Counted from the first letter of the stretch, positions 13,044 to 64,000 are shown. The stretch is DNA of 64,000 nt from Saccopteryx bilineata (GCF_036850765.1 NC_089494.1:230286779-230350778); one strand, 5' to 3'. Notes: a model not told the origin generated them from the letters alone. Numbers and translations are program-made.

Positions 13044-13683
13044 ACTATCCTAGTTATAAGCAATACCCTTTTGGAAGGTGTTTCACTCTTTTTCAATCAC
13101 CTTGCACAGTCCAATGCACAGTGCTCATCCACTCCCACACCACTTCTTGGCTCAGTTGGCCACTCTTTCTTAGAAGTTCTCCCTGCATAACTCTCTTTGG
13201 GCTTTATTTGCATATATCTCCTTAATTCAATAGTCTCATCCCTTCCTTTCCTTCAAGTTGTCCTCAACTACTTTTAAAAACAAAGTTCTATATTTACTAT
13301 ATTTACTGGATTATTTGTTCTACTCATTAAGAATATAAATGGTTTTAATTGTGCCAGTATTTTTATAGGCTCATTATTGTTTTTATTAATGCTTTAGTGA
13401 GAAAGCTGCTTGGGTTTTAAGCGGTCTGTTCCAGGACTACTGTGCTCTTAAATCCTGTCATTTTAATGGGCAATATTGCAGAATGTGAGGTTATTTTAAG
13501 GGGGGACAAAGCTAGACTTTGCTTACTTTAAAATCAGGAGAGAGCCCAGAGTTTCATATATATAAATACTGATATAATTGGGTATCTTATAGGGACAACT
13601 TTAAAATTTTAACTTAGCTATGGTTATCTTATAGTAAGTAATCAATACTACATTTTATGAAATATGATAGTTTACTATAGTTA

Positions 13684-51660
<37,977 letters not shown>

Positions 51661-52244
51661 GCCCCCCGCAGCCCGGCCCCGTCGGTGACCTCAGAGCGTC
51701 GGGAGTGGACGCGGCCGGGACCGGCGCTGAGAGGACCCGGTGCCAAGCTATCGGAGGGGCGATGCCGTAGGCGGGGCTTATGCCGGAAGGGGCGTGGCGG
51801 CGGCGGAGGTGGGTCGCTGCGGGGCTGGCTTGGAGGAGGCATTCCCGCCGCAGGCGGGGCACGAATGACGAAGAGGAACTCTCATTGGCGGAAGAGGAAT
51901 GTTGACTTGGCCCGGTTGGGGCTGATCCCGAACCCGGACTCTGGTTCATTCCCGGTCTATTGGTCTTGAGTGGGGGCGTGTTGTAGTGTACTCTCTAGCC
52001 CGAAACAGCAGCATGTGCGACCAGCGACAGGATCCTGTATTCCTTCTCTGCTGGTTCTCGAATGAGCGCTCAACTGAGCTCCAAGAAAGACAGTTCACTC
52101 TGTTCAGCAAATATTTATAAGATGCTTACTTGAAATAGGAGATTGGCAGGACTAGCGGGAGCCTCAGAGACCATCTGTGCTCATCTCTGCAAATGAGAAA
52201 ACAGAATCCCAAATGCTTACTAGAGATCTAAGGTCAAAATAATA

Positions 52245-52320
52245 ACCATAAAGTATTGAGTGCTTACCATGGGCCAGATACTGTGCTAAGTAAATACTTT
52301 AAAGACATTTCTCTCATTGG
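52245..52320 (+). mobile_element. MIR fragment
   Basis: GAGTGCTTACCATGGGCCAG followed by TACTGTGCTAAGT, a MIR 5' part only. Confidence 0.65.
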
Positions 52321-52794
52321 TTAAAACATAGTTTTTTCTACTTCAAAGTGGAATATAGAAAACTGCCCCTCTCTTCTAGCCTTTGTTTCTGAATTGATGC
52401 CTAATCTGCTCTTTGGATCAATTTTCTTTGGAAAAACTTTTGCATAGTGTCTTGACTTTTTAAAAGTATATTAAAAGTGCTTAATAAATATGTTGACATA
52501 TACCAATGAACGTTGAAAAATGTATGATTGTAAAAATGTGCCTTCCCTAGCACCCGTTTAGAATGTGTATTACAGGCAGCAATACAAAAAAAACCAAAAA
52601 CACTTAAATGCTTTGTTGTGATCACTTTTATTCCTCTTCATGTGTCGATTGTGTACTACTTGGCTTGTGTTTGCACATTTCCTCTAATTGCCTCCTCCAC
52701 CCGTAGCTAATAATAATCCAGTCCTATCATACCTGGGTGTGGACTCACAGGCCATGGCTTGCTTCAACTTTTTAGCCTTTCTGTGCTGTATTTT

Positions 52795-55210
52795 CTTCCT
52801 TTTTTATTGAATTTATGGGGGTGACACTGGTTAACTAAATGGTTACAGGTGCACACTTCCACAACACATCAACTGTACAATGTACTGTGTGTTCACCACC
52901 CCAAGTCAAATCTCTGTCCATCACCATTTATCCTACCTATGTGCTTTCCTCCACGGCCTTAGCACCCCTCCCCCCATGGAAATCACCACACTAATTTCCT
53001 TGAGTTTTTCCTCTTTTTTGCTCAGTCTCTCCATCCCCCCACTCAGTCCCCCAAACCCTTTTAACTGACTGCTGACAGCTTGCTCTCTATGAGTCTGTCT
53101 CTATTTTGCTTGTTAGTTCACTTTGTTCATTAGATTCCACTATGAGTGAAATCATATAGTGCTTGTTGTTTTCCGACTGGCTTATTTCACTTAGGATAAT
53201 GCTCTCAAGGTCCATGCTGTCACGAAGGGTAAGATTTTCTTTTTTATGGTGGACTAGTCTTCTATCATATAAAAGTACTACAGTTTTTTGTTTGTTTGTT
53301 TGCTTTTTAGCAAGAGAGAGAGAGAAGAGGGACAGATAGATGAGAAGCATCAAGTCGTAGTTGTGGCACCTTAGTTGTTCACTGATTGCTTTTGCATACA
53401 TGCTTTGATGGGGGGGAGGGTGCTGCAGCCAAACCAGTGACCTCTTGTTCAAGCCAGAGACCTTGGGCTTCAAGCCAGCGACCTCTGAGCTCAAACCAGT
53501 AACCATAGGGTCATGGCTATGATCCAACACTCAGGCCGACCCACGCTCAAGTCCGATGTGCCCGTGCTCAAGTCATCAATCTCAGGGTTTCAAATCTGGG
53601 ACCTCAGCATCCCAGACTGATGCTCTGTCCACTGCACCACCACCTGGTCAGGCTGTACCACAGCTTTTTAATCCACTCATTTACTGATGAACACTTGGGC
53701 TGCTTCCAAATCTTGGCTATTGTAAATAATGCTGCAATGAACATAGGGGAGCAGGTATTCTTTTGAATTACTGTTCCACGTTTCTTTGGGTAAATTTCCA
53801 GAAGTGGAATTGCTGGGTCATAAGACAGTTTTATATTTTAGTTTTTGAGGAAACTCCATACTGCCTTCCACAGTGGCTGCACCAATCTGCATTCCCACTA
53901 ACAGTGCACCAGGGTTCTCTTTTGTCCACATCCTTGCCAACACTTGTTGTTTGTTGATTTATTGATGATAGCCATTCTGACAGGTGTAAGGATATATCAT
54001 TGTGGTTTTAATTTGCACTTCTCTGATGATTAGTGATGTTGAACACCTTTTCATATGTCTATTGGTTATCTGTATGTCCTTTTGGGAGAAATGTCTATTC
54101 AGTTCCTTTGCTCATTTTTTAATTGGATTGTTTGTTGCTTTGGTGTTGAGTTTTATAAGATCTTTATAAATTTTGGATATTAATCCTTTATCAGAGACAT
54201 CAGTGAATATGGTCTCTCATTCTGTGAATTGTCTTTTCATTTTGTTGATGGTTTCCTTTGCTATGCAAAAACTGTTTAGTTTCATGTAGTCCCATTTGTT
54301 TATTTTTTGTTTTGATTCCTTAGCCTGAGGAGATATATCAGAAAAAAGTATTGCTACAAAAAATATCTGAGATTTTACTGCCTATATTTTCTTCTAGGAT
54401 TTTTATGGTTTCAAGTCTAACAATTAAGTTTTTAATGCATTTTGAATTGATTTTTATGTGTGGTGTAAGAAGGTGCTCTAATTTCATTTTTTTTGCATGT
54501 ATCTATCTAAGTTTCTGAACACCATTTATTGAGTAGATTATATTTACCCCATTGTATATTTTTGCCTCTTTTGTTAAATATTAATTAACCATAAAGATGT
54601 GGGTTTATTTTGGGGCTGTTTATTCTGTTCCATTGATTTATATGTCTATTTTTATATCAGTACCATGCTGTTTTGGTTAGTATGGCTTTGTAGTTTAGTT
54701 TGATATCAGGTAGCATGATTTTTCCCAACTTTGTTCTTCTTTCTCAAAACTTCTATGTCTTTTCAGGGGTCTTTTGTGGTTCCTTCTAAATTTCTGGAAT
54801 ATTTGTTCTAGTTCTGTGAAATATCTCATTGCTATCTTGATAAGAGTTGCACTGAATCTATAGATTGCTTTGGGTAATATGGACATTTTAATGATGTTAA
54901 TCTTTTCTATTCACGAAAATGGTTTATGCCTCCACTATTTGTATCTTCAATTTCTTCATTGTCTTATAATTTTTCAAGTACAGGTCTTATATCCTTGGTT
55001 AAATTTATTCCTAGATATTTTGTTCTTTTTGAAGCAGTTGTGAATGGGATTGTTTTCTTAGTTTCCCTGTCTGAGAGTTCATTATTGGTGTACAAAAATG
55101 CAGCTGATTTGTGGATATTTATTTTGTATACTGCTAGTTTCCTGAATTCATTTACCAGTTCTACTAGTTTTATGGTGGAATTCTTAGGGTTTTCTATATA
55201 CAGTATCTTG
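52795..55210 (-). mobile_element. L1 LINE 3' half, antisense, with nested SINE
   Basis: In reverse complement it ends in a 3' UTR with poly-A (the T run at 52799-52805). It reads as antisense ORF2: GGATAATGCTCTCAAGGTCC, CACAGTGGCTGCACCAATCT, GCTATGCAAAAACTGTTTAG, TAAATTTATTCCTAGATATT. Interrupted by a SINE at 53289-53654. No open frame survives, so it is a dead 5'-truncated copy. Confidence 0.9.
53289..53654 (-). mobile_element. Ves-like long tRNA SINE, antisense, nested in L1
   Basis: TAGCAAGAGAGAGAGAGAAG, GCATCAAGTCGTAGTTGTGG, CAAGCCAGCGACCTCTGAGC, head CTCTGTCCACTGCACCACCA. Flanks GTACTACAGTTTTT and GTACCACAGCTTTTT form the target duplication. Confidence 0.9.
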
Positions 55211-55224
55211 TCATCTTCTGTGCT

Positions 55225-55340
55225 ATATTTTTCTTACCTGGAATATTCTACCTGCCAAATCATATCTTATAATCCATGTTCACCCATCTAGAATACCTTT
55301 CCCTGACAATTCCACTTAGATCTCTTTGTTGTGTTCACTC
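55225..55340 (+). mobile_element. L2 LINE fragment
   Basis: TACCTGGAATATTCTACCTG and ATACCTTTCCCTGACAATTC match the sense L2 3' region. Confidence 0.65.
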
Positions 55341-56079
55341 TAGCATTACCTGATCAGTAGTTTTCAACAGGTATCTGCAGTTTTTAAATATTTGCTTCTT
55401 TTTTAAAGAAATCTTTTTTGTTTGTTTTTGTCTGTGTACTTGATGAAAAGAGATCATTCATTTTTGTTTTCCATGTCTATTGTATTGCCTGACACAATGG
55501 AGATCCCATACCTAGTTTATCAGAAATTAGGTAGAAAGTAAATTCTCACAGGTCAAGGACCAGGTCAATGTTTATTCATAGTAAAAAAAGAAAAAAAAAA
55601 GCATTGAATATTTTAAAAGTTTCTTGCCTGACTATAGAGTATTTCCCAGCTATGCATACCCAGTCAAAGGGTATCTGTCTGCTAACACACAATAATTGTG
55701 AAGTAATAGATACCATCTATATAACGCACAACTAAATATCATTGCTGTCTCTAACACATCTGAACTAGTTGCCAGAGTGTTAAACATCATGACTACTTCA
55801 CGCATAACACTTTGCTTGCATTTAATGGTTTATGAAACAGATTCCATGTAAACTGTTTTTGTGTTGAGAACACTGCAAACATATTCCTTGGAAAGCGTAG
55901 TTCATATGCCATTATGAAGTTAAACACTGATGTGCCATGGGGTCAGGAGAGTTTGGTATGATGTGGAGCAGTGAATTGAGAACCAGACGGTCTGTTGGCA
56001 GATTCTAGCTGTACCACAATTAGGAAGCTTGACCTAATACGTCGTCTTTAAGCAGGTCATGCTGGCTCTATATTCAAAG

Positions 56080-56757
56080 TATGTCTGAATACCTTCTAGC
56101 ACCTCCACTGCTACAACTCTAGTTCAGTTGGCCTTTTCTTGTCTAGATTACTGTGGTACTATCTTAATGGGCTTTTCTACTTTGTTGCTTACAATCTGTG
56201 ATGCACACAGCAACAAGGTGGTCCTTTGTACAAGTCAGATCAGGCCACTTTCCCATTAGAAATTTTCCACTTGCTTCCCAACATACTTAGAATCCAAAAT
56301 CCTTTCCTTGGCCTGAAGGACTGGATGCTTAGCAACTTCTGCAAGTATCGCATTGACCACCACTCCTCCCTTCCATCATTCTAATGCAGACATACTGGCC
56401 TTCTTGATATTCTTCAAACATGCCAAGCATTTTTCTACTCTGGGAATTTCGTACTTGCTCTTCCCTCTGGCTAGTAGCTAGTCTTCTTCCACATTGTACC
56501 ATTACTGACTTTCTTCATTTTAGTCTCAGCTCAAATATCACTTAAATTCATTTTCCTCATTATAACTGTCTTCATAAAATGACATCCCTATAATTCCTCA
56601 TCCTTTTAGCCTGTTTCATTTTTTGTCTGACACATTATATATTTCTTCCTTTATTTATTTCCTATCTCTCCCCAGTAAAATATTAACTGTGAGAGAACAT
56701 GGCTTACTGCTGTATCCCTGGTGCCTAGATCAGTGGTAGGTGCTTAATGAATGGATG
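56080..56757 (+). mobile_element. L2 LINE 3' region
   Basis: Long in-order match to L2: CAGATCAGGCCACTTTCCCA, CAGACATACTGGCCTTCTTG, CTTGCTCTTCCCTCTGGC, CAGCTCAAATATCACTTAAA, GCTGTATCCCTGGTGCCTAG, and the end GGTGCTTAATGAATGGATGG. Confidence 0.85.
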
Positions 56758-57449
56758 GATTTAGGTCACGTAAAGCCTCCTAAATGTAAATTTCAGATAA
56801 ATGTGTTTGTTGTGCCTCAAATCTTTATAGTGGAAATTCCTGATAATGTTGAATGGTTGTGTGTGTGTTTTTTTTTAAAGCATATTTTCTCTTTCAGAAG
56901 TATAATGTTTCACACTATGAATGTCATCCTCAAAATTAGGTCATTCTCCACTTCTGACTGCCAAAAATCCTTAAGACTTGCTGAGGAGAGAAACTTCCAG
57001 GTTCTCACTAAAGTATGAAGACAAGAAAATTTCCATTCTGTCCTTAACTGTGTGAGAAACCGGAAGTTAATCCTTCAGGTTAACTGCAATACTCTCTGTT
57101 CTAGTAGCTGAAATGTTAGTGTGTTTGTTAAAATGTCACTCTAAAAGTGACTCTCCTAGTGGATACGAGGAGTAAAGCTGGTAGGTTAGGTGTCTGCAGT
57201 ATGCACACCACCCAACTAGCTATTCAGGTGTTGTCCTTTATGATAAGCTTGCCTTGTTGCTGAGTGAAGGAGTTGCTTCTTTCCTAGGTAGGTGTGGCCC
57301 TTTCCATAACTTGCTTCTACTTGCATGTTAGCTCTTGGCGAAACTCCTGAGCAACTGGAAAATATTACAAACCACTAGAAGTATTTGGAGTGAAAAGCTA
57401 TTACTCAATGGCTTAAAGGGATTTAGTAATCCTAAAAACCTAAACCAAG

Positions 57450-57479
57450 GTGTGTGTGTATGTGTGTGTGAGCATGTGC
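57450..57479. repeat. (TG)n microsatellite, short
   Basis: TGTGTGTGTATGTGTGTGTGA. Confidence 0.75.
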
Positions 57480-58584
57480 TCGAAACAGTTTAAAAATTGG
57501 CATTTACAGAAATATTTGCATTTATTGAAAACATTATCATATTCTTTGAAGAAAACTCTACTATCCAGTACATCTATTTTATCCTCACAGACACACACCT
57601 GGCTAGTCACTGCCTCTGTGTCTCCTCTCAGTTGTTACTCACCAACGTCTTTCCCCTCGATGTACCGCCCTCTGTTCTATCAAGAGGCCTCTTCTTCACT
57701 GCCATGGCATATGCAATTTTAAAAAGGTATCCCAGGAACTTTAAAAGATAGGTACATAAGAGATTATGAACTGAAATCTTGGGGGGGGGGGCGGCGAAAG
57801 AAGGAGCCAAGGATTTGGACTTAGAATTTTTCCAGTCAGCATTGATCAGATCTTTATATTTATGAGATGCCTCAAAAGTGCCCATAATGGCAGCCATCAT
57901 TTCCTTAAGGAGGTCCTCTGGCTAGAGGGTGGCTCCCTATCACATTGTTGCGGTATGTGTTATATTGATGCAGAATTGGGGTGGTCCATGATTAAAGCAG
58001 AGGTGAACAGGTTCTTGAACTCTTAGGAGGTTGCTGTCTCAGCCCCAAATGAAACCATAGCTTATCTTCCACTCTTTTTGTGGTAGCAAGCAGAAAGATA
58101 AGATCATTAAATAACATTTGTTATTTCCTCCCTCCTGTAAGTAGTATATCAGCAGGACAGTGACGGTGAAAAAGTCAAATACAAACCGTTTCTGAATATC
58201 CATGATACTCTCGATAACCCACCATTCAACAATGAGAGAAAACTTAAGATTCATCCAAATCTCCACATTAACAAGTCCTGGTAATATATGTTCTAGGATT
58301 ATTCTGAGTACTGATTTAGAGATGCTATAAAGATAGTAGACTATAAATACAGGCTTGTTTTGGGCTAACGTAAATTAAGCTGTCATTGAGTTATTTGTAT
58401 AATTCCATTCTCAAATCTTTGGGATACTACTAGAATATTACACAGACTGAAAGGTATCACCAGCTGTTCAATTTGCCCAGACACTTCTAGAAAGTTACTT
58501 TCTTATTTATCATATTTATATAAACATAGTTATATGTAGTCTGGAAGTTTAATACTATAAACATCCATGTCTCTTTGAATTGGG

Positions 58585-58800
58585 CCAATAATAATAGTAG
58601 CTAACAATTAGTGACCACTTTAATGATATGTAATAATTTATTTTAAACTCAAAATAGTCATTTGAGATAGCTTCTAAACATATCATTATCTCTATTCTAT
58701 GAATGAAGAAACCGAGACAGAGAGGTTAGATCATTTCCAAGATCCCATAGCCAGGAAGTAGTAGAGCTGGATTTGAATCCAGAGATCTGACTTCAGAATT
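58585..58800 (+). mobile_element. MIR SINE
   Basis: ATAATAGTAGCTAACAATTA, CTATGAATGAAGAAACCGAG, ACAGAGAGGTTAGATCATTT, GTAGAGCTGGATTTGAATCC: near-complete MIR. Confidence 0.9.
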
Positions 58801-59186
58801 TGCACTCATAATCCACGATAGTGCATGACCAAGAGGAATTCCCCACTGCTTTAGACTATGAATACCTCAATCAGCTACTATCTGGGATAGAGGTGAGAGA
58901 GCAAGGGCTAGTGCCTTTATGCTATCAAATGATACATCCTCTTGCTCTGAAAGTAAGTTTGCCAGTTTTTAAGTTTCATCTGGTTCCCAATATATTGAAA
59001 CAATGTGTTCCTTAGAGAAGGAGGCACTTCCCCTCTCTCTTTCTCTAAAGACTTTCTAGTAGCCATTTACTTGCCAGTACTCTAGAGGTGGGTGGCTGAG
59101 GCCTGAAGACCCCTCCCACTCCCCAGTCAGCAGATTGCTAAGAAGAAACTTTAGCATCTGAGCCTCTCATTGGAAAGCCTGGTAGA

Positions 59187-59365
59187 GACCTGTAGTGGTG
59201 CACTGGATAAAGCGTTGACCTGAAGTGCTGAGGTCACCAGTTTGAAACCCTGGGCTTACCTGGTCAAAGCATGTATGGAAGTTGATGCTTCCTGCTCCTC
59301 CCCCCTTATCTCTCTCTGTCTCACTCTTTCTCCTTGCTAAAATGAATTTAAAAAATGTGATAGAT
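59187..59365 (+). mobile_element. Ves-type tRNA SINE
   Basis: Head GACCTGTAGTGGTGCACTGG, TTTGAAACCCTGGGCTTACC, CTCCTCCCCCCTTATCTCTC, A-rich tail. Target duplication GGAAAGCCTGGTAGA and GGGAAGCCTGGTAGA. Confidence 0.93.
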
Positions 59366-61292
59366 GGGAAGCCTGGTAGACAAGTCCAGTCTGTAGGAGG
59401 TTTACGGGCAGAAGTTAGTGGAGTGGATCTTTTAGCCAGAGCAGTAGTACCAGCAAAACCAACAAAGCTTGAAAATTTAAAAATAGGAGTCAGAATACAG
59501 TGGCAACACTTCTAAGCCTCTACATGAGAGGAGAAAAAAATTTTGAATGATTTCTCAATTAAAGAAGACTAGAAGCTGGTATCAAAAGACAAAACATAAA
59601 GCCAGGGGAACAGATGAGAGCAAGGAGCAGTGGGTTCAATAGTGGAAGAGAGAATGGTTTTTGACAAATAGTAAAACTAAGTGGTTCCAGGCAGTTTGCC
59701 TTTCTATGCCCTTTGCAGCAGGTTGCAGTAGGAACAATTGCATTTAAAGGGCCAGTGATGCTGTTGCCTGGCAGGGTTGTGAGTTTCCAGCCTTGGGACA
59801 GGTTGGTAACCAGATACGCTGGACTAGGGCCCAATCTGCAAAGTTCCCTGATGCACAGGAGTTCACCATTGTGTCGACATGTAAACAGATTCCATCTCCC
59901 GAAATCCTGGAAACCAGATAGCTCTCATCTCACATCTGCACTCTAGTCTAGAGAAATGAGGGAAGGGTGTTGGGCGGTGCAGGGAAGAGATGAAGAGTAG
60001 GGCATGGCACAGGTGTTTCCCTTGATATCAGGGCGTATGGTTTACTTCAGATAGGACACCTGCACACGAAGTGCTGGCTCACAGTTCAAACAGGGCTGCT
60101 GGATCTGTTGGCATGGTTGTTTACCAGCATATTAGAAGACTTGCTTCCTCTTTTCTACCATCACCATTCTCCCAAATTATTTGAGCTTTCAGTATTGCCT
60201 GTTTTTGCGGCCCAGATCAGTAGATAAAAACATGTAGCTGTATATTTAGGCAACCTTCAATCAGAAACAGCTATTAGCAGTTCTATTTAAGCATTGTCCA
60301 AGTCCTTGAATATTGGATCTAAATTATGGTGTGATATCATTTGTAAGTAGTTTTTGAAAAAACCACCAAAATATTGCTTTACATTGGCAGCAGGTCAGAT
60401 CATGGTGTTGACTGTGATCATCCTTGGCAGGGAGAGGGTATGTATACTAAGGGATAGTGGGGGAATGTGTATTGCTTTCAAAGATGGAATTGCAGGCTGG
60501 GAAGGCAATGAATTTCTCCAACATGAAGAATAAATGAGATGCTTTTCTATTTCTCCACCTTGGATGCATTCAGAGCTACCTCATAATGTTGCACAAGGCC
60601 CACTCCAAGAGTGGATGAAGCCTATTAACATCCTATACTCCTCCCACACTTAGTCAAAAGGCTAGAAAAGGCCACCACCTCCACACAGAAGCTGATGTGC
60701 TCCCTGGGCACAAATGATAACATGGTTGTCAGATCTTCCACATAGCTGTAACAATGGGCTTGACTCTGGAGCCTTTGAAATGGACAAGAACATTCTATTG
60801 TCCCTTGAAGGGCCAGCCCAGCAGTGGAAGCAGCCAGGATTAGTACCATGAGCGGAGAATATGGATAGGAGCTATGAGAGAGGAGCCAAGATGATGTGCT
60901 GGAGGGCTCCAGGCTCATTTTTATTGGCTCAGTCTAATTTAAAGGACAAAGGGCAGATAGTCCTTTCACTCACCTCTAAACAAATGATAAATATCACTTC
61001 TTTTTCAAATACTTATATATATTTTTTATATGGAGGACTGTATGTGCTGGGTTAACCTACCTTATTTATTCATTTGGACATTGTTACTAGTTCAAGGTAC
61101 ACTGTTAGGAGCCAGAGATGATAAAGATTGTAAAGAATGTGCTCCTTGTTCTACAATAGCTTACTGTCCATTTTGGGAGATGAGCTGTACACAGATAACT
61201 ATATACACAAAACAGCATGTGAAAAGTGCCATGTGGGAGAGAATGCAACGTTTGTGTATATGTGTTTGTCTGAGTTTTGCTGTTGTTGTTTT

Positions 61293-61312
61293 GAGAGAGA
61301 GAGAGAGAGAAT
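61293..61312. repeat. (GA)n microsatellite, short
   Basis: About nine GA units. Confidence 0.75.
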
Positions 61313-61457
61313 TAGTGGGATAGAAATAGATTCCTTCTCCCTGTGATAATAAGATCTTCCCGGAAGAAGTGCAATTTAAGATGAACCTTCTTAATCTTGA
61401 CTTGCTGGTTGTAATGAACAGAAAATCATTTGAATCATCTCAATGAAAAGAGGTCTC

Positions 61458-61841
61458 GGCCCTGGCCGGTTGGCTCAGCGGTAGAGAGTCGGCCTGGCGT
61501 GCGGGGGACCCGGGTTCGATTCCTGGCCAGGGCACATAGGAGAAGCACTCATTTGCTTCTCCACCCCCACCCCTCCTTCCTCTCTGTCTCTCTCTTCCCC
61601 TCCCGCAGCCGAGGCTCCATTGGAGCAAAGATGGCCCGGGCGCTGGGGATGGCTCCTTGGCCTCTGCCCCAGGCGCTAGAGTGGCTCTGGTCGTGGCAGA
61701 GCGACCCCCTGGAGGGGCAGAGCATCGCCCCCTGGTGGGCAGAGCGTGGCCTCTGGTGGGCGTGCCGGGTGGATCCTGGTCGGGCGCATGCGGGAGTCTG
61801 TCTGACTGTCTCTCCCCGTTTCCAGCTTCAGAAAAAAAAAA
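61458..61841 (+). mobile_element. Rhin-1-type SINE, young-looking copy
   Basis: Head GGCCCTGGCCGGTTGGCTCA, A box TGGCTCAGCGG and B box GGTTCGATTCC intact, poly-A end. Perfect duplication AAAAGAGGTCTC (61446-61457 and 61842-61853). Confidence 0.95.
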
Positions 61842-62404
61842 AAAAGAGGTCTCACTTCTAATAAGCTATTACCAAAGCAAACTGGCAAAAATGTGAATAT
61901 ACCTATGCACAAGGCAAAAGGCTGAGAGCAACCAAAATGTTCTCAATATGAGACTAGTCGAGAAAACTGTGATACATCCATACAGTAGAGAGAACTACAC
62001 CTCTGCAAAAAGGAAAGAGGATTATCTCTACATGCCTCCAGGATAACTGGTTCAGAATAGTGCTGAGTGTAAGAAGCAGAGAGGTTATAAAACATACACA
62101 TATATGCTTATATTTGCAAAAAGAAACAATGGGAGAATAAACCAAAAATGGTAACCAAATGAGGAAGGAAGAAAATAAGAGTGAAGGACGTAGGACTAGA
62201 ATTTGTCTTGAGTTTAATTTTGTGACATGGTTTTGACTTTGGAATTCTGTAAATATTTACATGATTAAAAACCAAAAGGACAAAAAAGAGGGAGAACTAT
62301 TAAAAGGTAATACGTATTATAACATCTGATGATAAGTAATAGAGGGTGGCCAGGCCACTTGAGGACTAGAACTATAAAGTAAGAAACCAAAGCAATGCCC
62401 TTCA

Positions 62405-62966
62405 TTTCCTTTAGTATCCATTCATTAAATATTTTCAACATATTTATGGAGCACTTACTATGTATAGGAACCATTCTAGGCATTGGGCATATAGCAAAGA
62501 AAGAAACAGAGAAAAAATAACCTGGTTCACAGAGCTTACATTTCAGTGATGGCTGACAGACAAGATAAACAAACACATCAGTAAAATGTATAGTATGCCA
62601 TATAATGATAGTGTTATAGAGAAAAATAAATCAAGGAAGATGAGGAGTATGGGTGAGATTGCAATTTTACATAGAGTGGTCAGGGAAGGCCTCGCAGAGA
62701 AGAAGATACTTGAGCAAAAGCCTGAAGGAGGAGAGAGCAGGTAATTAGGGAAGTGAGTAAGAAGTGCAAAGTCCCTGAGGCCATATTGGGCCTGGCTTCA
62801 AGGAAGAACAAGGTGTGTGTGGCTAAACTGGAGTGTGTGAGGGGCAGAGTTGAGGAAGATGAAGTCAGAGAGGAGAAAAGATTCCATAGGGCTTAGTAGT
62901 CACTTGTAAAGACAGACTTTTACTAAAAAGAAAAAGGAGGAGATTTTGAGCAAAAGAGTAAAGTGT
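62405..62966 (-). mobile_element. L2 LINE fragment, antisense
   Basis: Reverse L2 order: TTTATGGAGCACTTACTATG, CAGAGCTTACATTTCAGTG, GGTCAGGGAAGGCCTCGCAG, AAAGTCCCTGAGGCCATATT, AGAGTAAAGTGTCCTGATTT. Interrupted on its right by the SINE at 62981. Confidence 0.78.
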
Positions 62967-62980
62967 CCTGATTTACATTT

Positions 62981-63131
62981 AATTTTTTTATTGATTTTGG
63001 AGGGAGAGAGAAAAAGAGGGGATGGGGAGGAACTGGAAGCATCAACTTGTAGTAGTCAGGATTGGGATTTTGAACTGGAGACCTCAATATTCCAGGTCAA
63101 GGGTTTATCCATTGCACCACCACTGGTCAGA
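62981..63131 (-). mobile_element. Ves-type tRNA SINE, antisense
   Basis: GGGAGAGAGAAAAAGAGGGG, GCATCAACTTGTAGTAGTCA, head TTATCCATTGCACCACCACT. Target duplication CCTGATTTACATTT and CCTGATTTGCATTT. Confidence 0.9.
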
Positions 63132-64000
63132 CCTGATTTGCATTTTAACATGATTCTTCTTTTCTCCACTTCTTGCAAGTTTGCCAGTTGCTCCATTTCT
63201 CTTATTCTCTCTCAAAACTTCTGCTTCCTCATGGCTTCTGTATTCCCTTCATCACATCAGCTTACATGTGGCTTTTGGTTTGGTGTTGTAACAACTGTTG
63301 ACATTTCAGTTTGTGTGCCCACTGTGACCTAATCACTCAGTCTCCCAGTGTCCCAATCCAGATTCTTGGGTGGCATAATATTAGGCTCACATATTATTAG
63401 GCTAACTAATATTAGTCCACTGTGGTAGGACAAGCTGAGGCTGGGGGGCAGAGGTGAACAGAAGGGATTATGGTAAGAAGGACAATGGTTAGAATATCAG
63501 CGTATCAGGCACCTCAAATATTTGGGTTCTCAATAAGTGCATGACAATCAGTAAATCTGGCATATTTAGCAAACTACCTATAAATTTACCAAAATGCTAT
63601 AATGCTCAGTAGCTATTTAAGAATAATAATAATAATAGATGACTTTATAATGTGTTATCCTAAAATGGAGCTTCTAAAACTATCTCTGGTAAGGACAAGT
63701 TTTCTTTCTAATCTGTAGGAGACTTATACTTTTGTATAATACAATAAAAATAAATTCCTGGAAAAAAATTACAAGCCTAAAATGTTAAGTATTAGAGTCA
63801 ATAGAGAGACAATTACTTAGTCAAATTGCTATAGAAGTTTCTAAATACTTAGTCTCAAATTCCTGTACTTATCATGCACCAGTAACAAACCGTTCCATGC
63901 TTAAGCTAGCACTGTATGCAAACTCACTGCCTAAATCGTAGTTAATGTTTATAATAATGATTGCAGATTAATGGCATTCATCTTCTGAGTGAGCATATTA

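Larger units (their letters stand above)
51980..64000. other. Intergenic region upstream of SLAIN2
   Basis: No gene recognised. Apart from the repeats listed, I see nothing assignable in 52330-52790, 55345-56075, 56765-58580, 59385-61455, 61860-62400 and 63146-64000. From memory the gene on this side in other mammals is TEC, which would lie further right. Position 57781-57791 is a run of 11 G. Confidence 0.7.

Noticed and set aside
57628..57900. 90-codon minus-strand frame beginning MMAAIMGTFEASHKYKDL
   Set aside because: No match to a known protein, low-complexity G run inside, no splice or promoter context. Might be a decayed pseudogene, but nothing supports it.
61430..61861. 143-codon frame with RPWPVGSAVESRPGVRG and similar frames at 7744-8109, 21731-22102, 27447-27860 and 33532-34105
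   Set aside because: They are read-throughs of Rhin-1-type SINEs; the same peptide recurs wherever the SINE lies. No host protein domain.
63375..63420. Imperfect repeats of TATTAGGCT
   Set aside because: Only two or three short units; no larger structure.

Overview
This is nuclear DNA from a mammal, most likely a bat. The base composition is AT-rich, there is one long-intron gene, and the window is packed with short interspersed elements. About a dozen copies belong to a ~370-400 bp tRNA-derived SINE that opens GGCCCTGGCCGGTTGGCTCA and that I recognise as the Rhin-1 type of horseshoe and leaf-nosed bats. A second set resembles Ves-type tRNA SINEs. The assignment to rhinolophoid bats rests on my memory of these SINEs and is not a database result.

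The only convincing protein-coding gene is SLAIN2, on the minus strand. SLAIN2 is a microtubule plus-end-tracking protein. Six coding exons are visible with correct splice sites and a single continuous reading frame: exon 1 (51003-51391), exon 2 (25563-25711), exon 3 (20829-20993), exon 4 (17749-17910), exon 5 (14279-14638) and exon 6 (13725-13862). Together they encode about 454 residues. From memory the human protein has 581, so the last ~127 residues and the 3' UTR must lie off the left edge. The promoter sits in a CpG island at about 50400-51980 and carries a YY1 motif, CCAAT, ETS and GC boxes. A 19-codon upstream ORF precedes the main start.

Layout from left to right: 1-13724 is the partial sixth intron. 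13725-25711 holds exons 6 to 2. 25712-51002 is a 25 kb first intron dense in transposons. 51003-51700 is exon 1 and promoter. About 51980-64000 is intergenic DNA upstream of the gene, with L1, L2, MIR and SINE remnants and no recognisable gene.

The most unusual item is a ~2.4 kb Helitron (rolling-circle transposon) at 30099-32488, minus strand, inside intron 1. It has recognisable 5' and 3' termini and long stretches of Pif1-like helicase, but no replication-initiator domain, and it is interrupted by a Rhin-type SINE. Several hAT elements of different families have readable 8-bp target duplications, nearly all of the form NNNTANNN (the Buster-type hAT signature). I see no CRISPR, operon, functional tRNA gene or second host gene, and no clearly new biological system.
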